From contig JAZDMO010000020.1 of assembly GCA_043800905.1 (NCBI GenBank), forward strand, positions 1-20,661: a stretch of DNA of 20,661 nt, read 5' to 3'. This DNA comes from JAHITU01 sp043800905. Lineage in GTDB: Bacteria; Patescibacteriota; Minisyncoccia; Phycocordibacterales; UBA12079. Numbering within the stretch: position 1 is the first letter of the stretch; each line of letters opens with the position of its first letter. The notes beneath the pieces were generated by a model. That model was given only the letters and a program-made list of their open reading frames with translations, did no database searches and had not been told where the DNA came from. This document shows positions 1 through 6,592 of this stretch, in pieces. The translations under genes and the position numbers were made by a program.

Positions 1-1
1 A

Positions 2-24
2 CACGGGGTGTTAGACACCTCGTG
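2..24. repeat. Palindromic repeat, family CACGGGGTGT, copy 1
   Basis: Inverted repeat with left arm CACGGGGTGTT and right arm GACACCTCGTG around a single A. It matches the copy at 10162-10184 at 21 of 23 positions. Both differences are C-to-T changes that leave G-U pairs if the plus strand is transcribed. It is followed by TTTTAT, so it may also terminate a gene to the left of the window. Confidence 0.75.
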
Positions 25-45
25 TTTTATAATTTTTATTTTGGG

Positions 46-76
46 GCATTAGTTGCAAATTTGTAGATTTTGAGTA
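46..76 (+). promoter_or_regulatory. Shared promoter block of the Cys-rich cassettes, copy 1
   Basis: GCATTAGTTGCAA at 46-58, an 8-nt variable spacer, then ATTTTGAGTA at 67-76. The same two blocks with the same 8-nt spacing occur at 540-570. TTGCAA (53-58) can act as a -35 and TATTAT (75-80) as a -10, 16 bp apart. The conserved ATTTTGAG just before the -10 may be a regulator site. Calling it a promoter is an inference; the shared sequence is visible. Confidence 0.6.
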
Positions 77-127
77 TTATATCTATTTTAGATAGAGGTA
101 TTTAATATTATTTTATGGAGGTGGTAA

Positions 128-409
128 ATGAGTATAAAACCAATTCTAAGAAATAAAAATTGCGTTGCTTATTTTGATGGCAGTTGTTATCCAGATTGTC
201 CAGAAAAAAAAGAAATCATCGAGATGATTCGGGATTTTAAAGAAAAAATTTCTGAAAAGGTTAAAAATCTTGAAGGTTTAACGAAAAAAATACAAGCTAA
301 TTGTAGTTGCCCCTTAGAAGATAGAATAGAATTAATTCCTACTGATTGGGAATTTATTCTTAATCCAGAATTTCGGTGTCGGTTGTGCAAAAAAATACAT
401 CGTGGTTAA
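128..409 (+). CDS. Small Cys-rich protein, possible zinc binder (cassette A)
   Basis: 93-residue protein of unknown function, with no family recognised. Start is ATG 128 behind a strong SD, GGAGGTGG at 117-124. It has seven cysteines: 12, 20, 24, 59, 61, 84 and 87, including C20-x3-C24, C59-x-C61 and C84-RL-C87. Residues 25-57 are charged and predicted helical. No signal peptide or membrane segment is seen, so it is probably cytoplasmic. The C-terminal layout, CxC then about 22 residues then CxLC followed by a basic residue and Ile, is also present in the neighbour at 637-1023. That neighbour also shares the upstream block and the terminator. The gene stands alone between its own promoter and terminator. 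Zinc binding is an inference from Cys spacing; DNA, RNA or protein partners cannot be told from sequence. Confidence 0.75.
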   Translation: MSIKPILRNKNCVAYFDGSCYPDCPEKKEIIEMIRDFKEKISEKVKNLEGLTKKIQANCSCPLEDRIELIPTDWEFILNPEFRCRLCKKIHRG

Positions 410-416
410 AGGGGAA

Positions 417-450
417 AGGCGTTTGTTCGGGAAGAACGAACGCCTGTAGT
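417..450 (+). terminator. Rho-independent terminator of cassette A
   Basis: Stem arms AGGCGTTTGTTC (417-428) and GAACGAACGCCT (434-445), 12 bp with one G-U pair, then GTAGTTTTT. The right arm and about 30 nt after it recur almost unchanged at 1064-1096, behind the second Cys-rich gene. Confidence 0.85.
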
Positions 451-539
451 TTTTATATATAATATATACTATATAATACTAATTAAAATAGAGGCAAAAA
501 ATCAAATTTTTCAAAAAATAGCATAATCTTGGTTTTATA

Positions 540-570
540 GCATTAGTTGCAATTATCAATATTTTGAGTA
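540..570 (+). promoter_or_regulatory. Shared promoter block of the Cys-rich cassettes, copy 2
   Basis: GCATTAGTTGCAA at 540-552 and ATTTTGAGTA at 561-570, identical to the blocks at 46-58 and 67-76 with the same 8-nt gap. TTGCAA (547-552) is a possible -35, with a weaker TAATAT -10 at 569-574. The leader to the start codon would be about 60 nt, longer than in copy 1. Confidence 0.6.
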
Positions 571-636
571 ATATTAGTTGTCAGATACAGTAGAAGTTAT
601 AGGAAAGAAATACTTTATAGCTAGTAAAGGGGGCGT

Positions 637-1023
637 ATGAATTATATTCATGAGAATATTATCAGAAAGATTGGTTTTTTGGTTAAGCGTGTCGCTGATG
701 GAGATAAAGAAATTGATTCCACGAGAATTGTCGAATTTGGCGAACTTTTAAAATCTGCAAAATTCTCTCCTGAACATGCTAGTGAGATTGTTGCTACGGT
801 TTTTGAACTTAACAACGGAATCCCTTTATTAACATCTGCTTGGGATGTAAAAGGCTATCTCTTTGACCTCGCTTTCTCTATAGGAAAAGAACACAAAATC
901 TTTCCTAAAGAAGGATGTGATTGTTCGGAAGATAAGGCTGTTCAATTGGGTGCAATTATCTGTGGTTCATCCCAGTGTTGGTTAGGGTGTCCTCTTTGCG
1001 GAAGGATCACTCCTCGTTTGTGA
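637..1023 (+). CDS. Small protein with C-terminal Cys-rich domain (cassette B)
   Basis: 128-residue protein of unknown function. Start is ATG 637 behind AAAGGGGG at 626-633. Residues 1-85 look helical and have no cysteine. The last 35 residues hold six: C94-x-C96, C109, C114-x3-C118 and C118-PL-C121. The tail aligns with that of the 93-residue protein upstream: both have CxC, an acidic ED pair, then CxLC, a basic residue and Ile, with 21-22 residues between the CxC and the CxxC. The N-terminal parts do not match. The simplest reading is a pair of paralogues with a shared zinc-type tail and different front ends, each under its own copy of the same promoter block and terminator. No signal peptide or transmembrane segment is seen. 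No function is assigned. Confidence 0.75.
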   Translation: MNYIHENIIRKIGFLVKRVADGDKEIDSTRIVEFGELLKSAKFSPEHASEIVATVFELNNGIPLLTSAWDVKGYLFDLAFSIGKEHKIFPKEGCDCSEDKAVQLGAIICGSSQCWLGCPLCGRITPRL

Positions 1024-1044
1024 AATTAAAGGGTAAGAAGAAAA

Positions 1045-1083
1045 AGGCGTTCGCTCCGTAAGGACGAACGCCTGTAGTTTTTA
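1045..1083 (+). terminator. Rho-independent terminator of cassette B
   Basis: Stem from AGGCGTTCG (1045-1053) with CGAACGCCT (1065-1073), then GTAGTTTTT. The right arm and its trailing sequence match the cassette A terminator. The left arm differs in its inner part but still pairs. Confidence 0.85.
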
Positions 1084-1098
1084 TATATAATACATACT

Positions 1099-1116
1099 TA
1101 CCTACCGGCAGGCAGG
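1099..1116. repeat. GC-rich CCTACCGGCAGG palindrome inside the cassette B tail
   Basis: The conserved tail after the terminator runs on from ATACT to ATAATACT in both cassettes. In cassette B, about 22 nt containing CCTACCGGCAGGCAGG have been inserted at this point, and they are absent from cassette A. The insert resembles the perfect 20-bp palindrome at 11516-11535. This looks like insertion of a dispersed element into a duplicated sequence. Confidence 0.65.
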
Positions 1117-1148
1117 CTACATAATACTTAATACTAATTAAAATAAAT

Positions 1149-1187
1149 AAAAAAACTGCTTCGCTAATTGGCGAAGCAGTTTTTTTA
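1149..1187 (-). terminator. Terminator after ftsZ, probably bidirectional
   Basis: Perfect stem ACTGCTTCGC (1155-1164) with GCGAAGCAGT (1171-1180), flanked by A-run and T-run on opposite sides. It sits just beyond the ftsZ stop codon and can also stop transcription from the left. Confidence 0.9.
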
Positions 1188-1188
1188 T

Positions 1189-2394
1189 TTATTTTAATTT
1201 TGATCTTCTTAAGAAAGAAGGAATAGTATCCCAAGTATCATCGTCATCGTCATTATCATCTAGGATTTTTGATTTCACTTCTGGTTTTTTAGGAGTTTCT
1301 TTTTTCTCTTCTTTAACTTCTTCTTCCTCTTTTTCTGCTAATTTTTTGGTTCCAAAAATTCCAATTTTCTCTTCTTTAATTTCTTCTTTTTTAGGAGACC
1401 TTTGGAATAAACTTGTTCCTCCAACTAGATTTTTATTGCCGTCTTTAAATCCAGTGGCAATTACCGTAATTTTAATTTCATTCTTTTTAACTTTATCGGT
1501 TTTAGATGTTCCAAAAATAACCTTAGCGTCAGGATCAATTGATTCAGTGACAATTCTGGCAGCTTCTTGGATTTCGTTAATAGTTAAATCATCTCCACCT
1601 GAAACGGATAATAAGACTCCTTTGGCTCCAGCAATAGAAATATCCAAAAGTGGGGAATTGATAGCTGCACGAGCAGCTTCTTCAGCTCGGTTTTCTCCAC
1701 TGGCTTTTCCAATCCCCATCAAAGCTGATCCCGCATCGCCCATGACTGCTAAAATATCTGCAAAATCAACATTAATTCTGCCGGGGATGGTAATTAAATC
1801 TGAAATTCCTTCCACAGCTTCTTTAAGAATTTTATCACTCATTGCAAAGGCGTTATCCATAGTGGTTCCTTCTGGGGCAACACTTAGAATTCTGTCGTTA
1901 GGAATAATGATTAAAGCATCGACTGAATTTTGTAATCTTTCTAATCCTTGCTCTGCTAGAGACATTCTTTTTGCACCTTCAAACATAAAAGGTTTGGTTA
2001 CTACAGCTACGGTTAAAATACCTAAATCTTTAGCTGCTTTAGCAATTACAGGAGCAGCTCCTGTTCCTGTTCCTCCTCCAAATCCAGCAGTTATGAAAAC
2101 CATATTAGCTCCTTTCAAGACATCTTGAATTTCTTCCATAGTTTCTTCAGCTGCCTTTTTTCCTAAGTCAGGATTCATACCAGCACCTAATCCGTTGGTT
2201 AGGTTTTTACCAATATGAATTTTCTTTTTTGCTAGAGAGTGATGAAGATCTTGTGCATCAGTGTTGACCGCAATAAATTCAACTCCTTGGACTTTAGATT
2301 TTATCATATAGTTCGTAGCGTTCTTTCCAGCACCGCCCACTCCAATTATTTTGATTCTTGCGAATGCTTCTACATCTGTATTTATTTTAGGCAT
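1189..2394 (-). CDS. ftsZ: Cell division protein FtsZ
   Basis: Tubulin-like GTPase that polymerises at midcell into the Z ring and recruits the division machinery. It has 401 residues, normal for the family. Visible features: N-terminal GVGGAGKNA (about 18-26), the GTP-binding signature GGGTGTG (106-112), and the T7-loop residues N208, D210 and D213, which complete the GTPase site of the next subunit. A charged Lys/Glu/Asp-rich linker (about 335-385) follows, then a C-terminal peptide with IPSFLRR, the type that docks on FtsA. Start is ATG 2394. No SD precedes it. A promoter reading across the end of ftsA (2436-2464) can give extra ftsZ transcript. It follows ftsA by 62 nt, the usual ftsA-ftsZ order. 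Confidence 0.98.
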   Translation of the reverse strand: MPKINTDVEAFARIKIIGVGGAGKNATNYMIKSKVQGVEFIAVNTDAQDLHHSLAKKKIHIGKNLTNGLGAGMNPDLGKKAAEETMEEIQDVLKGANMVFITAGFGGGTGTGAAPVIAKAAKDLGILTVAVVTKPFMFEGAKRMSLAEQGLERLQNSVDALIIIPNDRILSVAPEGTTMDNAFAMSDKILKEAVEGISDLITIPGRINVDFADILAVMGDAGSALMGIGKASGENRAEEAARAAINSPLLDISIAGAKGVLLSVSGGDDLTINEIQEAARIVTESIDPDAKVIFGTSKTDKVKKNEIKITVIATGFKDGNKNLVGGTSLFQRSPKKEEIKEEKIGIFGTKKLAEKEEEEVKEEKKETPKKPEVKSKILDDNDDDDDTWDTIPSFLRRSKLK

Positions 2395-2435
2395 ATTTTT
2401 GTCTTTAATAATGTTAATTACTTAATATTTAATAC

Positions 2436-2464
2436 ATTTTAACAGAAAACACAAGACTATACAA
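2436..2464 (-). promoter_or_regulatory. Internal ftsZ promoter
   Basis: On the minus strand, TTGTAT (2459-2464), 17 bp, then TAAAAT (2436-2441), with TG one base before the -10. The -35 overlaps the last codons of ftsA. It leaves a leader of about 35 nt to the ftsZ start. Confidence 0.5.
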
Positions 2465-3626
2465 AGAATTGAGTTATCCATTTTTTAATGGCTTGAAAAA
2501 TTTCTTTTATTTTAGAATTGGAATTTTTTTCATCTTTTTCTGAGGTTAGACCCATTAAACATAAACCATAGGCAACAGCCCAAGTTGAGTCTTGAATTAT
2601 TTTATTTGAGTCGCTTACAAAATTTAAATTAGCAATTCTTGAAGGAAGATTTAAAGAAGCTTCGGCTAAGTCTTTTATAGTGGTGATACCTGAGCCTCCA
2701 CCTGAAATAACAATCCCTGCAGGAAGAAGTTCGTTACGATTTATTTTTTTAAGATGAGCTTCAATTAATTTAAAAATTGTATCAAGTTGTTTTACGACGA
2801 TATCCTCTAATTTTTTACGAGGATAAATGGTCGAAGTCATTATTCCGTGTTTTATTTTTTCAGCTTCTTCAAGACTAATTTTTAATTCTAAAGCAATGTT
2901 GTTAGTGATGTTTGTTGAACCTATTGGAAAAACTTCAAGAGAAATAGGAATGTTATTTTCAAAAACAATAATAGATACAGTTTCAGCTCCAAGATTAGCT
3001 AAAACGCAACCAGCAATTTTTTGGGCCTTGGTTAATGTCACAAAAGAACCAGCAATGGGGGAAGGATAAATATCTTCAATTTCAATTCCTGTTTCTTCGA
3101 CGGCTTGGATAAGATCGTGAAGGTGTTGTTTCAGGCTGGTGATATATAAAATTTCTGATTTTAGTTTAGAACCTTTCATTCCAGTTGGATTGCCTAAAAC
3201 TTTTTTATCGTCAATTTTGTATTCAACAGGAATAGTACAGATAACTTTTTTGTTTAGAAGTGCTGGGTGTTCTTCGTTTTCGGTTAAAACATTATCAATA
3301 TCTATTTGAGTTATTTCAAGATCGGCACGGGTAACGACGGTGGTGTTTTTTAAATTAATTCCTTCTAAACCAATTCCTCCTACTGAAATATAAGCTCTTT
3401 TAACTTTTACGCCAGCTTCTTTTTCCGCCTCATAGATTGCTTGAGCTACACTTCTTGTTACTTCGTTTTTATTTATAATATATCCATGTCTTAAACCCTT
3501 GGACTTGTAAAGCCCTTTGCCGATAATTTTGGGGGTATATTTACCGTCATTTTTTACTAATTCAGTAATAATAACTTTTACTTGGTAAGTTCCCACATCT
3601 ATTCCAACTGCAATTTTTTTTGACAC
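2457..3626 (-). CDS. ftsA: Cell division protein FtsA
   Basis: Actin-fold ATPase that tethers FtsZ filaments to the membrane and recruits later division proteins. It has 389 residues, slightly shorter than E. coli FtsA (420). The phosphate-1 motif GIDVGTYQVK is near residues 8-17, the SHS2-type 1C region follows, and ISGGGSGI marks the adenosine site near residue 308. The last residues (about 373-389, ending KKWITQFFV) form an amphipathic helix typical of the membrane-targeting sequence. The start is GTG at 3626, giving MSKKIAVGIDVG in the normal register. There is no SD. It sits between ybeY and ftsZ, all on the minus strand. A perfect 12-bp inverted repeat lies just upstream of its predicted promoter. 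Confidence 0.96.
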   Translation of the reverse strand: MSKKIAVGIDVGTYQVKVIITELVKNDGKYTPKIIGKGLYKSKGLRHGYIINKNEVTRSVAQAIYEAEKEAGVKVKRAYISVGGIGLEGINLKNTTVVTRADLEITQIDIDNVLTENEEHPALLNKKVICTIPVEYKIDDKKVLGNPTGMKGSKLKSEILYITSLKQHLHDLIQAVEETGIEIEDIYPSPIAGSFVTLTKAQKIAGCVLANLGAETVSIIVFENNIPISLEVFPIGSTNITNNIALELKISLEEAEKIKHGIMTSTIYPRKKLEDIVVKQLDTIFKLIEAHLKKINRNELLPAGIVISGGGSGITTIKDLAEASLNLPSRIANLNFVSDSNKIIQDSTWAVAYGLCLMGLTSEKDEKNSNSKIKEIFQAIKKWITQFFV

Positions 3627-3649
3627 AATAATTGTTTAGGTAAACTTAG

Positions 3650-3677
3650 CTTATAGCCTTTAGTTTAATTAGGTGAA
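3650..3677 (-). promoter_or_regulatory. Predicted ftsA promoter
   Basis: On the minus strand, TTCACC (3672-3677), 16 bp, then TATAAG (3650-3655). Transcription would begin about 16 nt before the GTG start. The match is moderate. Confidence 0.4.
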
Positions 3678-3682
3678 AATTT

Positions 3683-3708
3683 AATTTATTTTCTTTAGAA
3701 AATAAATT
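3683..3708. repeat. Perfect AT-only inverted repeat upstream of ftsA
   Basis: Arms AATTTATTTTCT and AGAAAATAAATT (12 bp each) around TT. It lies 5 bp beyond the predicted ftsA -35. An operator is one option. A weak terminator for ybeY is another, but no proper T-run follows on the minus strand. Confidence 0.6.
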
Positions 3709-3746
3709 GCAAGTTTTTTGAGAAGAATTAAGCTTATCTTGTTTTT

Positions 3747-4121
3747 TTAAACTCCAAATTTTTTTTGAATTTTTTCTTCTTCCTTATCCATTTTACTACT
3801 ATGTTGGTATCCTTTCAAATGAAGTAAACCGTGGATAAGTAAAAGCCCAACAAAATTTTTGTAGGAGCGACCAAATTTAGTACAACCTTTCTGCGCTTGT
3901 CCGAGATTAATAAAAATTTCACCCGAATTTTTGTCTAAAGGAAAACTTAAAATGTTAGCGATTTTGTTTTTGTTGCGATATTTTTTGTTTAGTTTGCGTG
4001 AAAGTTGATCTCCAATAAAAACTAAACTAAGTTCGTAATTTTTTCCTAAAATATATTCTTTAATTTTTTGGAAAGGGAGAGAAGGATTATTTTTTCTTGT
4101 AGTATTTTTAATTTGAAACAT
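3747..4121 (-). CDS. ybeY: Endoribonuclease YbeY (rRNA maturation factor)
   Basis: Zinc-dependent single-strand endoribonuclease involved in 16S rRNA 3' end processing and ribosome quality control. With the start at 4121 the protein has 124 residues, on the short side for the family. The signature HGLLHLKGYQH places the zinc histidines at 97, 101 and 107; the usual Asp before the last His is Gln. A longer frame begins at 4172, but its extra 17 residues are hydrophobic and unlike the family, and a TATAAT lies between the two starts. ATG 4121 is therefore chosen: the -10 ends 6 nt before it, so the mRNA would start at or next to the ATG. No SD. It precedes ftsA on the same strand. Confidence 0.92.
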   Translation of the reverse strand: MFQIKNTTRKNNPSLPFQKIKEYILGKNYELSLVFIGDQLSRKLNKKYRNKNKIANILSFPLDKNSGEIFINLGQAQKGCTKFGRSYKNFVGLLLIHGLLHLKGYQHSSKMDKEEEKIQKKFGV

Positions 4122-4127
4122 AATAAT

Positions 4128-4133
4128 ATTATA
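4128..4133 (-). promoter_or_regulatory. -10 box of ybeY, leaderless start
   Basis: TATAAT on the minus strand, preceded by GC and followed by six bases (ATTATT) before ATG 4121. With the usual 6-7 nt from -10 to the first transcribed base, the mRNA begins on the start codon. The -35 is weak (TTCGCT at 4151-4156, 17 bp away). Confidence 0.6.
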
Positions 4134-4283
4134 GCAAAGTAAAAAGTAAAAGCGAAAAAGTAAAATTAACAACGAAAAAGAAAAAAATAAATTTAATAGA
4201 GGGTTTTACGAAGCAAAATTTACTTATTTTTTTAAAAATTGTTTTAATGTTTAAATGTTTTTATGTTCTGGTGAGAGATTTTT

Positions 4284-4312
4284 TTGACATTGAAAATTAA
4301 TAAGAGTAAAAT
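4284..4312 (+). promoter_or_regulatory. Sigma-70-type promoter of lepB, leaderless start
   Basis: TTGACA (4284-4289), exactly 17 bp, then TAAAAT (4307-4312). Nine bases separate the -10 from ATG 4322, so the expected 5' leader is only 1-3 nt. This is the clearest promoter in the window. Confidence 0.85.
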
Positions 4313-4321
4313 TACAGCACA

Positions 4322-4882
4322 ATGAGTGAAAATAAAGAAAATTTTATACTCGAAACTTTGAAGTTCTCTCTTATCGCTATTTTGATTGTTTTACCCTTCA
4401 GAATATTTATAGCCCAACCGTTTTTGGTGGAAGGAGCTTCTATGAGTCCTAACTTTGAAACAGGACATTATCTAATTGTTGATCAGCTTTCCTATAATTT
4501 TGAAAAACCAGAGAGAGGAGAAATTGTTATCTTTAAATATCCCAAAGATACAACAAAGTTTTTTATTAAAAGAATTATTGGTCTTCCTAACGAAACCATT
4601 ACACTTGATGGAGATACTATAAGTATTATAAACAGCGCTTATCCAGAAGGATTTGTTTTGGATGAACCTTATATAAAGAGTAGTTTTAAAAATAAAAAAG
4701 AGACGATTGTTTTGGGTGCGAAAGAATATTATGTTTTAGGAGATAATCGTGCTGCGAGTTCTGATTCTCGAGTTTGGGGGGTTTTACCAGAAGAACTTAT
4801 TGTTGGCAGGGCTTTTTTAAGATTATTTCCCTTTAATCAGATTTCATTATTTCCAGAATTTTCTGTTGATGTAGATCAATAA
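4322..4882 (+). CDS. lepB: Signal peptidase I
   Basis: Membrane-bound serine/lysine protease that removes signal peptides from exported proteins; in this window the two VirB2-like proteins are likely substrates. It has 186 residues, a compact Gram-positive-like size. One N-terminal transmembrane helix (about 14-32) is followed by box B, GASMSP, with catalytic Ser40. Box D, KRIIGLP, provides the general base Lys83. Box E, LGDNRAASSDSR, is near residue 139. The start is ATG 4322, directly behind a strong promoter and without SD, so the message is probably leaderless. The next gene begins 69 nt downstream and may be co-transcribed. Confidence 0.96.
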   Translation: MSENKENFILETLKFSLIAILIVLPFRIFIAQPFLVEGASMSPNFETGHYLIVDQLSYNFEKPERGEIVIFKYPKDTTKFFIKRIIGLPNETITLDGDTISIINSAYPEGFVLDEPYIKSSFKNKKETIVLGAKEYYVLGDNRAASSDSRVWGVLPEELIVGRAFLRLFPFNQISLFPEFSVDVDQ

Positions 4883-4951
4883 AGATAAAAAATGAATTAA
4901 AAATTTAAATTCAGGTTAATCTGTAAAAAAACAGATATTAAAGTAAACGAT

Positions 4952-6073
4952 ATGTCTAAAATAATAAATAAAATAGATAGCATTGACCACATCGCCGAAC
5001 ACTATGGATTTAAAAAAGCGCAGACACCGGTTTCTTATGTCAGTGGAAATTTATCTTTTCATCCCGAGGAAAAACCTTCAATTTTAAAAAGTCATTATTC
5101 TTCAATATTACAAAATCGTTCTGGTAAGGTTACCATGCTTTACCACGGAGAACCTCTTTTAAAAAATAAAAGAATTCCTTTTGATGAAAATTTTAAAAAA
5201 ATAAATTTAGATATTATTGGGGTACATAGAAGTATCGCAGAGGCTACTATTATTCATACTGCTATTGTGGCTTTAGGAGAAGAAGGATTTAAAAACACAA
5301 GAGTAAATATTAATAGTTTGGGAGATAAAGATTCTTCTGATCGTTTCAAAGAAGAACTTTTTAATTTTTATCGAGGGAATATTGAACACATCCCTCCTAA
5401 ATGTCGAAACTTTACGAAAAATAATATTTTTGATTGGTTTTGCTGTGGACATAAAGAATGTAGTGAATTAAAAAGTGAAGCACCTAAGCCTATTTATTTT
5501 TTGTCAGACCATAGTCGCCGTCATTTAAAATCAACCTTGGAAATTTTGGAATCCCTAGGAATTGTTTATCAGATAGATGATACTTTGATAAGTCCGCAAA
5601 ATCATTTTTCTAAGATAGTTTTTGAAATCAAAGGGGTAAGAAATAAAGAAGATTTTCTTTTGGGGAGGGGTGGACGCTATGATGAGTTAGCTCAAAAGAT
5701 TACTAAGAAAAAATTTATGCCAGCAGTGGGGGTTTCTTTAGAGTTTTTGAGATTGAAAAAAGATGTTGTTAAACCGATTTATCAAAATCGACCGAAGTTT
5801 TATTTTATTCAATTCGGTTCTGAAGCTAAAGTGAGATCTCTTCCTATTATTGAAAAAATTAGAGATGCTCATATTGAGGTTAAGCAAGATTTGCATATTG
5901 ATAAATTTACAGAACAAATACAAAGGGCTCAAAAATTAGCTTTTCCTTATCTTTTGATCTTAGGACAAAAAGAAGTAGCTGAAAATACAATTATTGTGAA
6001 GGATTTACGTGCTGCTAGTCAAAAAACTATTGAGGTGGAAGAGTTACTTCCTTATTTGAAAACTCTGGTATAG
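4952..6073 (+). CDS. Histidyl-tRNA synthetase-like protein, catalytic residues lost
   Basis: 373 residues with the layout of class II HisRS but shorter than the usual 400-430. A motif-1-like GFKKAQTP is at 19-26. The region that should be motif 2 (63-90) aligns by length, but the ATP-binding Arg is Leu and the Glu of the QFxxE segment is Asp. The RGLDYY histidine motif, with the catalytic Arg of E. coli HisRS (Arg259), is replaced by ISPQNHF (213-219). LGRGGRYDEL (237-246) is kept. The C-terminal anticodon-binding domain (about 279-373, with LILGQKEV and VKDLRAASQ) is well preserved, unlike in HisZ, which lacks it. A cluster C151, C164, C165, C170 is present. It is probably not an active tRNA ligase; a tRNA-binding or regulatory role is inference. 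No SD. It follows lepB and precedes rpsU. Confidence 0.75.
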   Translation: MSKIINKIDSIDHIAEHYGFKKAQTPVSYVSGNLSFHPEEKPSILKSHYSSILQNRSGKVTMLYHGEPLLKNKRIPFDENFKKINLDIIGVHRSIAEATIIHTAIVALGEEGFKNTRVNINSLGDKDSSDRFKEELFNFYRGNIEHIPPKCRNFTKNNIFDWFCCGHKECSELKSEAPKPIYFLSDHSRRHLKSTLEILESLGIVYQIDDTLISPQNHFSKIVFEIKGVRNKEDFLLGRGGRYDELAQKITKKKFMPAVGVSLEFLRLKKDVVKPIYQNRPKFYFIQFGSEAKVRSLPIIEKIRDAHIEVKQDLHIDKFTEQIQRAQKLAFPYLLILGQKEVAENTIIVKDLRAASQKTIEVEELLPYLKTLV

Positions 6074-6113
6074 ATTTGCAATTAATGAAGGAAAATGTTA
6101 ATTTATAGGGGCT

Positions 6114-6350
6114 ATGATAAATGTAGAAGTGATAAAAAAGAATAATGAAAACGACGCAAGTATTATTCGTCGTTTTACTAAAAAAATAAGAAATTCAGGG
6201 ATTCTTCCTCGAGTAAGATCTATTCGTTATAATCAAAGAGAAGTTTCTAAATTGATTCGTAAGAAAGATACTCTTACTAAGTTGGCAAAAAGAGAAGAAA
6301 TTGAAAGATTGATTAAATTAGGTAAGATGCCAGAAAACCGTCTTCGATAA
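6114..6350 (+). CDS. rpsU: Small ribosomal subunit protein bS21
   Basis: 78-residue basic protein matching bS21: an early VEVIKKNNEN segment, then IIRRFTKKIRNSGILPRVRSIRYNQRE, the conserved core in which an Arg-rich helix is followed by SGIL and basic residues, and a Lys/Arg-rich helical tail. bS21 binds the 30S platform near the 3' end of 16S rRNA and influences mRNA start selection. ATG 6114 is preceded by AGGGGCT; the purine run lies only 2 nt from the start, too close for a normal SD. The gene lies 40 nt after the HisRS-like gene and ends in a strong terminator. This neighbour is relevant to the mixed SD and no-SD starts in the window. Confidence 0.9.
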   Translation: MINVEVIKKNNENDASIIRRFTKKIRNSGILPRVRSIRYNQREVSKLIRKKDTLTKLAKREEIERLIKLGKMPENRLR

Positions 6351-6355
6351 AAAAT

Positions 6356-6390
6356 AAAAAAACAGCTCACGGAAAATGAGCTGTTTTTTT
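6356..6390 (+). terminator. Rho-independent terminator of rpsU
   Basis: Stem ACAGCTCA (6362-6369) with TGAGCTGT (6377-6384), A-run before and seven Ts after. It closes the lepB-HisRS-like-rpsU block. Confidence 0.92.
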
Positions 6391-6502
6391 ATTATTCCAT
6401 TTTTGAGAGTAAAACCATTACCTTTAGGTGATTGTTTAAATATTTTTAAAAATCTGGATTACCACACAAGGTTTTTTGATTTTTTGTCAAAAATCAAAAA
6501 AT

Positions 6503-6534
6503 TGTATAATCATGACGACCGTCATAATTATACA
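6503..6534. repeat. 32-nt near-perfect hairpin carrying TATAAT
   Basis: Left arm TGTATAATCATGACG, two central bases, right arm CGTCATAATTATACA; 14 of 15 pairs are perfect. The single mismatch is C-A on the plus strand but G-U on the minus strand, so a minus-strand RNA would pair fully. It has no T-run. Confidence 0.65.
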
Positions 6535-6551
6535 GTTTGTTTTTTTGCTAG

Positions 6552-6592
6552 ACCTGCCTACCCCTGCACGCCGGCAGGCGGGGCGGACAGGT
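6552..6592. repeat. GC-rich imperfect palindrome
   Basis: Starts ACCTGCCTACCCC and ends GGGGCGGACAGGT, with CCGGCAGG inside. It is related in sequence to the CCTGCC/GGCAGG palindromes at 1099, 9883 and 11516, and far richer in GC than its surroundings. Confidence 0.6.

Noticed and set aside
46..1145. Integron-type gene cassettes
   Set aside because: The two Cys-rich genes have repeated flanks, but each has its own promoter and terminator, no attC-like structure with core GTTRRRY was seen, and no tyrosine integrase is in the window.
1007..1234. 75-codon minus-strand frame downstream of the Cys-rich gene
   Set aside because: It covers two terminators and an inserted palindrome and overlaps the end of ftsZ.
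1346..2128. 260-codon open frame antisense to ftsZ
   Set aside because: It lies wholly opposite a well-conserved gene, has no SD or promoter, and its protein has biased, low-complexity composition (Ser, Pro, Ala, Ile) typical of antisense frames.
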